From assembly GCA_949318235.1 (NCBI GenBank), contig OX439130.1, positions 40,068,335 to 40,132,334 of the forward strand: DNA of 64,000 nt, read 5' to 3'. A program made the translations under genes and the position numbers. The DNA comes from Ecdyonurus torrentis. Its lineage: Eukaryota > Arthropoda > Insecta > Ephemeroptera > Heptageniidae. Of this stretch, positions 14,252 to 26,885 are shown in pieces. The notes beneath the pieces are model-generated. The model was not told where the DNA came from. It made no database searches and saw only the letters and a list, made by a program, of their open reading frames with translations. The first letter of the stretch is position 1. Each line of letters begins with the position of its first letter.

Positions 14252-15215
14252 ATTCCTTGGATCTGATTTAAACATATTTAAATTTTATTACTACAAATGC
14301 CTGATTGTTTAACTATATATAAAAATCAAAATTGTTTAAATTTATACTCAAATACCATTACATATTTTTATAACCTATATAAAGAGTAAAATTTTCAGAT
14401 TTTATTTCTTTTCAACAAAATAAAGCACTTGATGAGTTTCACATAAAAAAAAACTTTTTTTGAAAACTCTGCACATTTCTCCTTCTCGTCTTAAATGTTT
14501 TTATTTTAGTATATAAATGCTCGTAAAGTAACGTATAATGATCGATTTGAAAGTAATGACCAAAAGAAGTATAGACTTAAAGCAAGTCTTATCTTGTCTT
14601 GCGTAACATTTTTTTTTTCTTATTATATAGACTGTGATAAAGTATTCGACGTATAGAAAGAAAATAAGAAGTCAAATAAATTAAAAAAACAAATAACGTA
14701 TATTATTTGAAAAGATAAAAGCTGGAAAACAAATTTGTAGAAAAGTAAATCTATAAGGTCATCTTCTGATAATAATATATCAATATGTGACAAATCAAGT
14801 TTCGATTTTTCTTTTGAATCACGAATGAAATAAAAAAGCGAATATTTAAAACCAACGTGAAAAGAGTGAATGTGAGTTGATGTATAAAAATTTGCATTCT
14901 TTTAGCAGCTTATTTTTAAGTAAATTAGCAACGAGTCACATAACACGGAGACCAGAAGGTGCTTTCGCAGATTAGACGTTATTATCATAATATATTTGAG
15001 AAATAGTAATAATAATTTTTGGCGTTGAATATTGAGATGTGATGTTGAGATCTCGATCGTATATATTAAAAATTTTATTCTATCAAATGAACACATATGC
15101 GCATAATTTTTGAACATCGGAAATTTAATTATAACGTATTACTCCGCAATCCGCATATAAATATTAAATTATGTTATTTTCATTCATAAAAGGCAATAGG
15201 ATACAATTGGTTGCA
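14252..15215. other. Plain AT-rich DNA between family A and family B copies
   Basis: No repeat or gene was recognised. Open frames of up to 71 codons look random. Confidence 0.6.
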
Positions 15216-15800
15216 GGGGCTGCTATAGCGTGTATTCGCATGACGTCATACTGCATGCGCTTTGACGCCATACTGGAGCGATGAATATATTTCTCAGCAT
15301 ATAGGACAAACGTGGCTATTTTCTTTTTGAAAAATTAGTTGTTGTTTTTTTGTTATTATTTTTCCTGGCCATATACATATACTTGAAAACCTAATTCTCT
15401 CTAAAAATATTGCTAAGTATTTTTAAACTGGCAAAATGTGATATTTTCCTATAGGGTCTATTATTCATGTTGGATAACTCTATAACATGGGTGGCATAGG
15501 ACAAAAAAATATTTTGCCAGTTTAAAAACACTAAACAATATTTTTGAGAGCATTGATGTTGTATATATGTTGAATTAGTATCTCAAGTATGCGAGAAAAA
15601 TAACATGAACAAAAAATTAACGGATTTCCAAAAGAAAATGTTCTTAAATGAAGTTTTTCCTATGCTGAGCAATGTTATTCACTACTCCAGTATGGCCCCC
15701 AAGCGCAATAAATATGACGTCATCCGCATACACCCTATATACAAGCCCATGTTATTAAATGATTCAATATGGCTTCGACTTCTATGCATATACCCTATGC
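15216..15800. mobile_element. Family B fold-back element with two inverted arms
   Basis: The left half and the reverse complement of the right half share a long series of motifs: ATGACGTCAT, GCCATACTGGAG, CTCAGCATA, a stretch around TTTTTAAACTGGCAAAAT, and TTATAGAGTT/AACTCTATAA near the centre. The arms are about 270 nt and meet around 15480. Each arm corresponds to the single-arm copy at 7960. A 137-codon open frame at 15605-16018 lies mostly in the right arm and is not a real gene. Confidence 0.78.
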
Positions 15801-17384
<1,584 letters not shown>

Positions 17385-17628
17385 TGTAGCTCCACAAGAG
17401 AGCGTGAAAAAACTGTAAAGTATGCAATTTGCGTGAATATTTCTGTTTATGACGTCAGTAACAGGCAAAAATTAGTATGAAAATATTGTGCGGGTTGCAT
17501 AAATTGAAATTTTCTGATCACTGCTACGGCGCTCCAGTTGGGTTTTGAAACCAATTAATGTTATTTATGTAAGTCCCATCATGTTTTGTGATGTAAATGC
17601 TAGTGTTTTCATGTTGTCTATTATGCCT
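17385..17628 (+). mobile_element. Family A MITE, copy 2, 5' end missing
   Basis: The match to the other copies begins near the stretch that reads TGTAGCTCCACAAGAGAGCG and runs to the right terminus, which abuts TTAA at 17629-17632. The left third, including the AGCCATAGACC end, is absent; a T-homopolymer and unrelated AT-rich DNA occupy its place. This copy is more diverged than the copies at 22104 and 61992. Confidence 0.75.
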
Positions 17629-18466
17629 TTAACAATTATTTGGGAATTGGAAAAATATATTTCACAATTTTGCGGTATATCAATATACCTTTGTTTTTAC
17701 ATGTTGTTGAAAACTTATTTCTCGGTGTATTTTTGCAACTCATATATATAAAAAAGAAAAAAAAAAAAACATAACAATTTTTAAAATAAATTTTCAATTT
17801 CAACAATAACAAAAAGTATTAAAATTTATACGCATGCTGTATACTAAAAGTGTTATATCAAATTGGTCTACCAAAATAAATTATACAGTTAGATTTCTTC
17901 TATATATAAAGAAGCAAAACATTAAAATTATATCCATAAAATTTCGCACGTTTTCAGATCATAAAATAGTTTAAACTTAACATTTTTACGACATAAATTT
18001 AATACTTTCATATTTTGAAAAAAAAAGAAGTAAATTTTGATATGATAATAATACAACATGTGCGCTAGGTATTTGTTGGTTGTACATAAAAATAATTACC
18101 ACCACGATTATAATTAAATTCTAATGTATTTTAAAGTACCGGAAATTAAATTCTTGATATGGAATAATAATCATACAAAAGCTGAAAAACAAATTTTGTT
18201 AATTTTCTTATATTTTATCAAAAAAGGAAATCAATATAAAAAATTGTTATGTATTTTTTTTTATGTAAGAAAGATTTTGTAGTTTATATATATAAAGATG
18301 TTAAAATTGTGAGATCTTTTGATGTTTGATTTCAAAGTGAATATATATATGAGAGTTTCTGCTGCTTTGTTTGGTGTCCATGCAGTGTTTTATGTTTATA
18401 TCTGAATGGTTTTGGAGAACGCTGCATGGAGATGTGTGGGGTGGGTGTTGCGTTTAATTTTTTTCA

Positions 18467-18653
18467 ATATCGATACTTACACGTCCAAGTGAACTAACTA
18501 CGCTTTACAATTTTTTTTCAAAATGACCAATCTACACTTAAAAAATTCAAAGTTCCTGTTAAAACGCGTAGAAGTGCCAAATATAGATCATTCATTTTAA
18601 GTAAAATTTGTAAAGTGTATAGTTCGTTCACTTTGACGGGCAAACATCGATAT
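18467..18653. mobile_element. 187-bp inverted-repeat element with ATATCGAT ends
   Basis: The left end reads ATATCGATACTTACACGTCC; the right end read backward reads ATATCGATGTTTGCCCGTCA. The match continues through AAGTGAAC, AACTA and CTTTACAA, giving about 45 bp of imperfect inverted repeats. Confidence 0.7.
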
Positions 18654-19979
18654 ACCAAAATGTTTCTTCAAGACTTTGTAAACTGAATTTTGAAATGATG
18701 GATATTGATTTTTTTTTTTTTTAAGTAATTACATTTCATGTACGTGTTTAAAATAAAATATTATATTATATTTATGAAATATATTATATTTAATAATTTT
18801 TATTTACTCAATTTTGTTAATAAAACTCATTATTGCAACAGCAAAAATTCATGTGCATATAAATTAATTTTGCTGAAATCGGCCTCATAAATCACAGCTA
18901 TCCATTTGTATGTGCGCACACAACAATCAACTTTATAAACTTTAGTATATGGTCGAAACTGTCGAAACTTTCATCTATATGGATATATACTACAATTAAA
19001 AATCATTAAGAGTTGTATATAGATGGCTAGTATCTCAAATTCTAAAAAGAAAACTTCAAAACTTTATAATATGATGCCATTTGAAAGTTAATAGAAACAG
19101 CTACCTATATAATAAAATTTTCAGAACCCGTGACCATCAGATAAGAAAGAAAATGATTATTGAAATTAACATGGGCTCTTATGGGACTAAAACTTTAAAA
19201 AATCAAAATTTAAAATCTAGCATGGTGACCCGGGTGACCCCCCATTTTTTTTTTTTTTTTTTTTTTACATTTTTGAAGATACCATATTATCCAAGGTTTA
19301 TTATATAAACCTTGCATATTATCCTATAATGTACCACTGTGCAAAATTTCAGATTTTTCTTTCTTTACATAATTCATTAGTCAAATCCCGCAGTACCTGA
19401 TTTCCCGCATTAAAAAATGTGTTTAGTTTGTATTGAGATTCTTAGTGCTTAGTGTTTTCGAGACCAATTGTCCTTTTTTGGTTTAGAAAATCAAGTCTCG
19501 ATCTCCATGATAAATAATATGGCAGTAATGCTGAGTATAATTTGAATACCTAAATATTGGTAATTAATGGTAATTATAATTCAGTGTGGTTGACATAAAA
19601 ATGCGCAAACTTCGTGTTATCATAGCTCAGTATTATTTAGATTTGTAACCTGCACATTTTGCTTTCGTTATCAACTGTATCTTTTGCACGATACTATATA
19701 AAGTCATACTTCTAAATTTATAGTCATAAATTAGTATGGTTATATATTATATTCGACCGTATGAATTCAAACAAGCCCCATGAAAAATTCTATGAATTAA
19801 AGCAGAACACTATGGACGGAAGTAGGGTGACGTGTTTCTTCGTAATGGACCAAAAGTGTAGAGAGGTCTGTATGTTAATATTTTTTATATATCGTCAAAT
19901 TAGAGATAAATGAAGGAACATTCATTATAATTTGAACTGATACGCGTATCCTCTTGCAAGTGGTTCAAATGTATGTACA

Positions 19980-19981
<2 letters not shown>

Positions 19982-20040
<59 letters not shown>
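19982..20040. repeat. (AT)n microsatellite
   Basis: A pure AT run of about 29 units. Confidence 0.98.
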
Positions 20041-20042
<2 letters not shown>

Positions 20043-21047
20043 CTAAGGCATTTGGGTACAATTTATTTTACAGCGTCTGCATTATTATAATTTTCATCGC
20101 TTTTTGCAGCACATTTTTCTTTGTATATACAAAACATTTTTAATAATTTTGTTTTCAAAAACTAAAATCGTATCACTAATTGTTTGTATATAAAAAAAGG
20201 CCTACCTAAAAAGTGCTAAAATACAATATTATTTGTAAAGGAATTTTTTTTTCAATGAAGAATTTAAAGACGATAGAGCTATTGCGAACGTTATGATAAG
20301 AGCATAAATTATTTATTACATACCATATAGTTTTAATATACTATTTTATTAAGCAAGTGTCAGAAATATTTTTATGTACGCAAGAACAAGAATACAATAT
20401 GATATTTAAAAAGCAATGAACTTGACTTATATATATAAATTAGATTTAAAAACATATTTCCTGGCAAAAGCTTTACTAAAATATTATTTTTTTTTTTGTG
20501 ACATTTTATAAAAGAGAAAGGTTTTCATGTATGTAATGTAGTCCTCCTATATATTACATATATGTAAAGCGAATGTGCGAAATGTTAAAGTTAGTTTTTA
20601 TATCATATGTTCGACTTTTTAAAATTTATTTATTCACACTATTCCATATACGAGTTAAAAAAAAATCTTTATACGGAATTGAAACTTTTTTTTTTTTTTT
20701 TACGTAACGTATACCAAATTTGGATAAAAATATTGCTTAAAATAGCTCATATATTTTCCATTTTTTTTTTTCAAGAGGTACATAAATCGTGACGAACAAG
20801 TCAGATGAAAAGAATTGGAATAAAAACATAAAGTATATGATCTCCACTGGAGTTATTTATTATCGTTTCTCCATTTGGACTTCATGTGATTTTTTTATGA
20901 TTGTATACTTGTTGATTTTGAAAAGGCGAAGCTGTTATATATTTTTGTGACGTCACAACTCGCGGTATGGGGTACAGAGACTTTTTTTTTTTTGCTTTCA
21001 TCATTGTGAAAGAATTGTTCTCTTGACGGTTCTAAAAAGTCTAATGG

Positions 21048-21049
<2 letters not shown>

Positions 21050-21140
<91 letters not shown>
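21050..21140. repeat. (CT)n microsatellite, left arm of a CT/GA pair
   Basis: A pure CT run followed after 139 bp by (AG)n at 21280-21339, so the two can pair as a stem. Confidence 0.97.
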
Positions 21141-21141
<1 letters not shown>

Positions 21142-21277
21142 ATGTCGGAGAAATTTACTTGTACACAGATTACATACAGTAGCATGTACTGCAAATCGCA
21201 ATATCACTCGTAAAGTGTATATGACTCCTTCATTTCCTATCTTAAATGTATGCCAAGATATACATTAAAGAGAAGAA

Positions 21278-21279
<2 letters not shown>

Positions 21280-21339
<60 letters not shown>
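21280..21339. repeat. (AG)n microsatellite, right arm of a CT/GA pair
   Basis: A pure AG run, complementary to the CT tract at 21050. Confidence 0.97.
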
Positions 21340-21342
<3 letters not shown>

Positions 21343-21763
21343 GAGGCCTGCAGACGTTTGCACTTTACTTTTAAAAAAAGTGAGAAAAACGTTAGAAGCA
21401 AAGAGAGTAATTTTTCAAAGCACTTTCATTATTTTCTAATGAATTTTAAAAGAGAAATATAAAATTTATTCCAAAAAAAGTGTAAATTTTGTATGACAGA
21501 AATCATTTTTTAAATAATTATAATTTCAATTCTCAATATCACACTTTGAAATCTAAGTAAATGTCTGAGAAACGAAATAATGAATTTAATTGATTTTGTT
21601 TGCAATGGCAAAGCTTTTTTTTTCTTTTTTAATTACAAAAAATTCATATATAATATTATATAATGTATACTTTATCCAAAAGACCTTTTTTATACAAATG
21701 TATAATTATATAGAATTCATTGGCATGGACCTCTTACAAAAATTGTAATTATAAAAATTTTTG

Positions 21764-21794
<31 letters not shown>

Positions 21795-22103
21795 TTCAAA
21801 TTTATCTATAATATTTTATACAATATCAATTCACTTGATATACATAGTACGTAACAAACACACACGTCATAATAATATACTTCATACACACATAGTATAC
21901 GCCCTCTTCAACCAGTGCAATAAAAATTTATATTCTTAAATTGATTTCATCTCCAGATCTCCATTAAAATATAAAAAGTACTTCATTTTTACATGTAATC
22001 ACATCTGCTCCATATTGAAATTATAGCAGTACATTATGTAAACTACAGTTTTAATACATAATATATTTATATAGCTGCAAAACATTTTATTTTTCAAATT
22101 TAA

Positions 22104-22436
22104 AGCCATAGACCACATAAAACAACATGTGCTTTTTAATGAATAAACACGAAACGGGACCTACAAAAGTAATTTTTTTTTTGCCAGAATGCTATTGTAG
22201 CCCCACGAGAGAGCGTGAAAATACTGTAAAGTATGCAATTTGTGTGACTATTCATGTTTCTGACGTCAGAAACATACACAAATTAGTAAAAATGTTGTGC
22301 GGGTTGCATAAATCAAAATTTTCGGATCAATGCTACGGAGCTACAGTTGGGTTTTGAGAAAAGCTAAAGTTATTTATGTAAGTCCCATTAAGTGTTTTGT
22401 GATATAAATGCTTATGTTTTCTTCTGGTCTATTCCT
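22104..22436 (+). mobile_element. Family A MITE, copy 3 (333 bp, intact ends)
   Basis: TTAA at 22100-22103 and 22437-22440 brackets the element. The left end reads AGCCATAGACCACATAAAAC; the right end read backward is AGGAATAGACCAG. The central TGACGTCA is at 22261-22268. Length and sequence agree with the copies at 13917 and 61992. There is no coding capacity. Confidence 0.87.
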
Positions 22437-22776
22437 TTAAGCAATACATTCAAGTATGTTTTTCGAAATTACATTGGTGAGAATAAATAGTTGCAAAAAA
22501 TCAGCGTAAGATGAAATTAAAAACATGCTGGTTGTTGCTGTCACCATTGCCTGTTACGTATAAGTCTAGCCATTGTGTGAAGTGTGAGAGAGAAAGCAAT
22601 AAAAAGTAGTAATGATGAGCCACTCGCACTGTTGCTGCAGGGTGTCAAGTAGTAGTGCTAAGTGCGATAATGGCCAGCTCAACTATATAAAGCTCATATA
22701 ATAATAATAACAAACGTCTCTGAAAATATATGCATGAGTGTGGACATGCAAAGTGGCCCACCCAAGTACTGCCCTG

Positions 22777-22784
22777 CCTATGGC
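22777..22784. repeat. Left 8-bp target-site duplication of the hAT-type element
   Basis: CCTATGGC immediately precedes the element start CAGGGGCGGACTGG. The identical 8-mer follows the element end at 23424-23431. Confidence 0.9.
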
Positions 22785-23306
22785 CAGGGGCGGACTGGGC
22801 CACCACGGCCCTTCGAGATAACTAAAGAGACGGCCCCCATCCGCTGGGGGGTCTGGGGGGCAAAGCCCCCCAGAATAGCGCCGCAGTCGAAAATTTTACG
22901 AAAAAGGGGGCGTGGCTAGCTAATTTTAAGTAAAAATTACAATCATTTACTTAAGAAAGCAAAAAAAAAAAAAAAAAAAAAAACTCCCAGGGCTAGAATA
23001 GAAAATATTCGTGTGTAATATAATATTATATATTTCTTTGAGATGACTAGTAACCTGTGATATCAAATTGTTTGTATGAATATTGCTTTGTCAAAGTGCA
23101 TCATCTTTTGAAGAAAAAAAAAAACTGACAAGAATTCTGAAAGTCCGTCATGAGACATTGGGTTAAGATTAATTTATTTCTATTTAAAACTTTTATTTAC
23201 AACCTTTATATTGTAAGATCAGCCATCGCACAATAGATCTTATTAAAATTATATCAATATCTAAACTATATATAAGATTCAAAAATTTCCTTCCTTTCCC
23301 TCCTGC

Positions 23307-23337
<31 letters not shown>

Positions 23338-23423
23338 CGGTTGCTGCGAATACGGCCCGACGGCCCTCTTTAGCCGCGGCCCTTCGAGATAATATCGAAA
23401 TCTCGGCGCTCAATCCGCCACTG
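22785..23423. mobile_element. Non-autonomous hAT-type transposon with perfect 8-bp target duplication
   Basis: The 639 bp element starts CAGGGGCGGACTGG and, read from the other end, CAGTGGCGGATTGAG. CTTCGAGAT and GGCCCTTCGAGATAA occur near both ends in inverted orientation. It is flanked by CCTATGGC on both sides, the 8-bp duplication characteristic of the hAT superfamily. The ends are GC-rich in an AT-rich locus. Inside is a short perfect dyad of six G and six C around CAAAG. The middle is AT-rich with A and T homopolymers. No transposase remains; the 61-codon frame at the left end is the GC-rich terminus translated. Confidence 0.92.
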
Positions 23424-23431
23424 CCTATGGC
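23424..23431. repeat. Right 8-bp target-site duplication of the hAT-type element
   Basis: This is a second, identical copy of CCTATGGC directly after the element end CCGCCACTG. Confidence 0.9.
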
Positions 23432-23439
23432 CTAAGCCA

Positions 23440-23967
23440 ACACGGAGAAATATAATATACAGTATAATGTATACACAAAATAACACTTTAGGTGGATCAT
23501 ATAAGTGAAGAAAATATCCACAGCTATTATGAGTATCATCATTATTATTATAAAAATACTATATAAATAGGTCATGTAGGTTTAGAGAGGGATGAATTAC
23601 AATTGCAGTTAGGCATAAGGGTACTTAAAAATGAGACCCTTTGTTATATAATACTTTTATTATATCACTCTTATATTGTTAGATTTATCATGTTTTTATT
23701 TACAGTTTTATCATCACAATATATTCAGAATATTATGAGCTCACTTAAATTTTTTATTTATCAAACTAATTAATTTTAATGTATTCAAGTAATTTATTTG
23801 TTTCAATGTTTATTAATACAAAATCAAATAATCAGATAATGAAAGTCTCCTTTTCAATTTTCGTCACAAATTGATCATTTAAGTCGTATTCATAAATAAT
23901 GGTGATATATATTTTTAATTACTTCTTTATAATAAAATATCAGAATTATATTTCTTTTTCTCCGTGT
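23440..23967. mobile_element. Possible ACACGGA-ended element
   Basis: The left end reads ACACGGAGAAATATAAT; the right end read backward is ACACGGAGAAAAAGAAATATAAT, so the inverted match is interrupted by a small insertion. The element is 528 bp of AT-rich filler without an open frame. The same terminus is seen at 36590. The inverted ends are short, so this is tentative. Confidence 0.35.
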
Positions 23968-25130
23968 ATTAAAGGCTGGAAGAGAATTTTTTTTCTATGT
24001 ATAGCCTCCACATCTCACTCTAATTTAAATATCGGGCAATAAAATAAATGGAATGGTCAGCAACACGCATGAGTAAAGCTGGATATATTCGGCAGCTCTC
24101 TACCATTTTCTATATATAAAACAACAACAATAAAAATCAACAATAAAAATGTACTAATTTGACTTCTGTGATTAAATTATATACAAAAAGAAAAAGAAAA
24201 AAAACTTTATTGAGCTATTAAAAAACAACAGGTAATAAAAATTCTAGATCTAAAAGTTTATTTCCGACTCAATAAGAATAAATTAATTTTTAACACTTCT
24301 AAATTATAAGAACTAATTTTGTTATTAATTTTACATAAATTTTTACGTCGCAACAAAATGAAGTAATTATGCATTTTTATTTCATATTATATGATGCATG
24401 TTAGAGTTACAGAAAAATATGTTGAGTAATAGATTATTATCAAACCCTAAAAGCTTTATTATTAATAATATTTTTATAAAATCATCTAAAGTCCCCCACT
24501 CTCCCCAGACCTATTCTTGTAGAGTACCCGTAGGGAGGTCACGTGACTAGCAAGGTGTGTATTAATTCAAAAATATACAAGGCGGTTAGAAAATATACAG
24601 CTAATAGATTCAAATATACGCTAAAGTAACTTTATAAGTTCATATTATAATATAGTTTCTTTTTCAATATAAATATTAAAAAGACGCTACTATTTTCTCA
24701 AATTTGAACTTGATTTATTTGCCTATAACATTATTTATATATTATTTATTTATACATCTAATCATACATATCATTAAATATTTATTTATAGAATAAGTTG
24801 CCTGCAGTTCGACATTACATTATAGTGATTGATATAGACATATGTATACGTGAGAATTAGGTATACATAAGGAAGTCATGTTTAATTTATTATGACTAAA
24901 TTGATCTTCATATCCTCTTATTGTTCAATTGTTGATTAATATTTATTTATCTTGAGTCCTACATATTGTATTGATAGTACTATTGACATTGATCTCAACA
25001 GGATGGAGCATAATCAATTTAGCAAATGATTTTATATATATGTGATGTATATATAGGTTTGTACTGAAGTACTTCCTTTATTATCTGTTGATTCAAGAAA
25101 TCTAATTACGTACAGTACAGTACATATAAG

Positions 25131-25133
<3 letters not shown>

Positions 25134-25223
<90 letters not shown>
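25134..25223. repeat. (GA)n microsatellite
   Basis: A pure GA run of about 45 units. Confidence 0.98.
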
Positions 25224-25226
<3 letters not shown>

Positions 25227-25939
25227 CATGTGAATGAAAGTTAAGGTCATAACAGAGAGACATAGATGTAATTTACAATTTACATCATGCAAAATGTAAA
25301 CGCCACCTCACCTTATTGTTACTAAGAACAATATTTGAATAGTAATTCATCATAACGAACTATGGTATTACAAAAAATCATTAAAAACAAGAGGCTTTTC
25401 TTGTTGAGTACATGTATGTGGTACAATTTTTTTCTACTTAAAGTACGTTAATTTCTATATATTTGTGTATGAGACGTGTTGAATTCCATTTATTGTATAT
25501 ACAGTTTTGAAATATTTATTAATTAGTGGGTATTTGACAAAAATCGCACTTTTTTTTTTCTGTATACATCTTATATGTAAATGAGTGCTTGTTTTCAAAC
25601 TAGCCAATGTGAATTACCTCTTGATATTTTGCTACCCTGGTCCCTCATCAGCTGATAGGGGTTGCTGGTGGTGACAATGGTAATGTCTTATTGTTGCCTC
25701 ACAGTCTGCCTGTACTACGTAATCATATTTATTTATCGCCCCACTTGACAAGCTCAATACAACGGATGCTGGACTCAATGAGGGAGGGGGAGAGAGGGGG
25801 TTTATACTGCTTGTTAATGTCAACTTAGACCACGCGCCAAAATAATAATAAAATCATAAACTCTTTGTAATCAGACTGGTAATAAGGTTAAAAGCTTTTC
25901 ATACTTAAAATTCGGAAAAAAAATCATACATATATTAAG

Positions 25940-25943
<4 letters not shown>

Positions 25944-26002
<59 letters not shown>
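25944..26002. repeat. (CT)n microsatellite, left arm of a CT/GA pair
   Basis: A pure CT run followed after 140 bp by (AG)n at 26143-26185, about 0.4 kb upstream of the coding exon. Confidence 0.97.
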
Positions 26003-26007
<5 letters not shown>

Positions 26008-26140
26008 CTTTATAGATAATAAATAATATTAAAAACTTTATTTTTTAATATAATAAAAAATGTAATGAAGTTATATTGAATCGTGATATTAAAGCTCGTA
26101 TCTATAGACGTGAGCAGACTTTGAAAAATGAGAGAACGAA

Positions 26141-26142
<2 letters not shown>

Positions 26143-26185
<43 letters not shown>
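26143..26185. repeat. (AG)n microsatellite, right arm of a CT/GA pair
   Basis: A pure AG run, complementary to the CT tract at 25944. Confidence 0.97.
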
Positions 26186-26189
<4 letters not shown>

Positions 26190-26597
26190 GGAAGTTTTTA
26201 TTTATGAGAATATTAAATTTATCTGCAAGTACACAGCGTACTTATCTTAATTTAATAATAATATGTTTCTTCTATGTTGTAACTTTTTATTTTAGCAATT
26301 ATCTTATTGAAATTTAAGATAATAATTAGTAAACATGAACCGTTTTACTAATTTTTTGCATTGTTTTGATATAGCATGAATTTGGGTTTATATTTTAAAA
26401 TATTTATGAACTCCTTACCTCACCCCTCCCTCATATTTTAAGTCTAGTACCAAATTATATATTCCACCCATGTATTATAAATATTTTATTTTGAAGACTT
26501 AAAAATTGACGTCGTTAGTAAAAATTACTGAATTGTTATATTTAATTCGATGTTTGGTATGATTTGTAATGACAGTAATGTTATTGTATGTTCACAG

Positions 26598-26885
26598 GGG
26601 CCACACGCGGGGCAGCGCTGGTGGTATGCTGCTACCCGCCCCCACATCTCCACCCCCGCCACCCCCTCAGTGTGGCGTAGTGGGTAGGAGGAACGTGGCT
26701 ATGGTGGGGTCAGGGGCAAGGATAGCGGGATCTGGGGGTGGAGGTCACCCACGTAGAAGACATACACCCATTCCAGTACCTCCCCCCAGAATACCCTCCC
26801 CCATGCCACCTCCATATAACAATAACAATAATAACAACAATAATAATGTACCCAGCAACAATGTCTCGACAGTTTCTGTGGCGAG
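26598..26885 (+). CDS. Internal coding exon, disordered Pro/Gly/Asn-rich segment of an unidentified protein
   Basis: This is an internal exon, not a whole gene. It follows an acceptor (TTGTATGTTCACAG, ending at 26597) and precedes a strong donor (GCGAG|GTGAGTAA, GT at 26886). It is 288 nt: one base completing a codon, 95 whole codons, then two bases of a split codon, so it starts and ends in the same phase and can be skipped or joined without a frame change. The frame is open throughout and meets TGA only inside the donor. Composition is GC-rich in very AT-rich flanks. The segment has a six-proline run (residues 18-23), Gly-rich stretches, a basic RRRHTP motif (52-57, fitting R-x-x-T and Thr-Pro kinase sites), PxxPxR (59-64, SH3-ligand type), PPPY (70-73, WW-ligand type) and ten asparagines (74-83). 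It looks like an intrinsically disordered linker in a signalling or scaffold protein. I do not recognise the family. Confidence 0.82.

Larger units (their letters stand above)
17633..22099. other. AT-rich stretch with three microsatellites and one MITE
   Basis: It contains the ATATCGAT element at 18467, (AT)n at 19982, the CT/GA pair at 21050-21339, a lone TGACGTCA at 20948-20955 and an A homopolymer at 21766-21791. Nothing coding was seen. Confidence 0.6.
23968..26597. other. Sequence upstream of the coding exon, probably intron
   Basis: It holds three CT/GA tracts. A 200-bp GC-richer patch at 25620-25830 is open on the - strand for 63 codons but lacks clear splice signals. No promoter elements were recognised. 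It probably belongs to the intron that ends at 26597. Confidence 0.5.

Noticed and set aside
22734..22919. 61-codon GC-rich frame
   Set aside because: It spans the flank and left terminus of the hAT-type element; the GC content comes from the transposon end.
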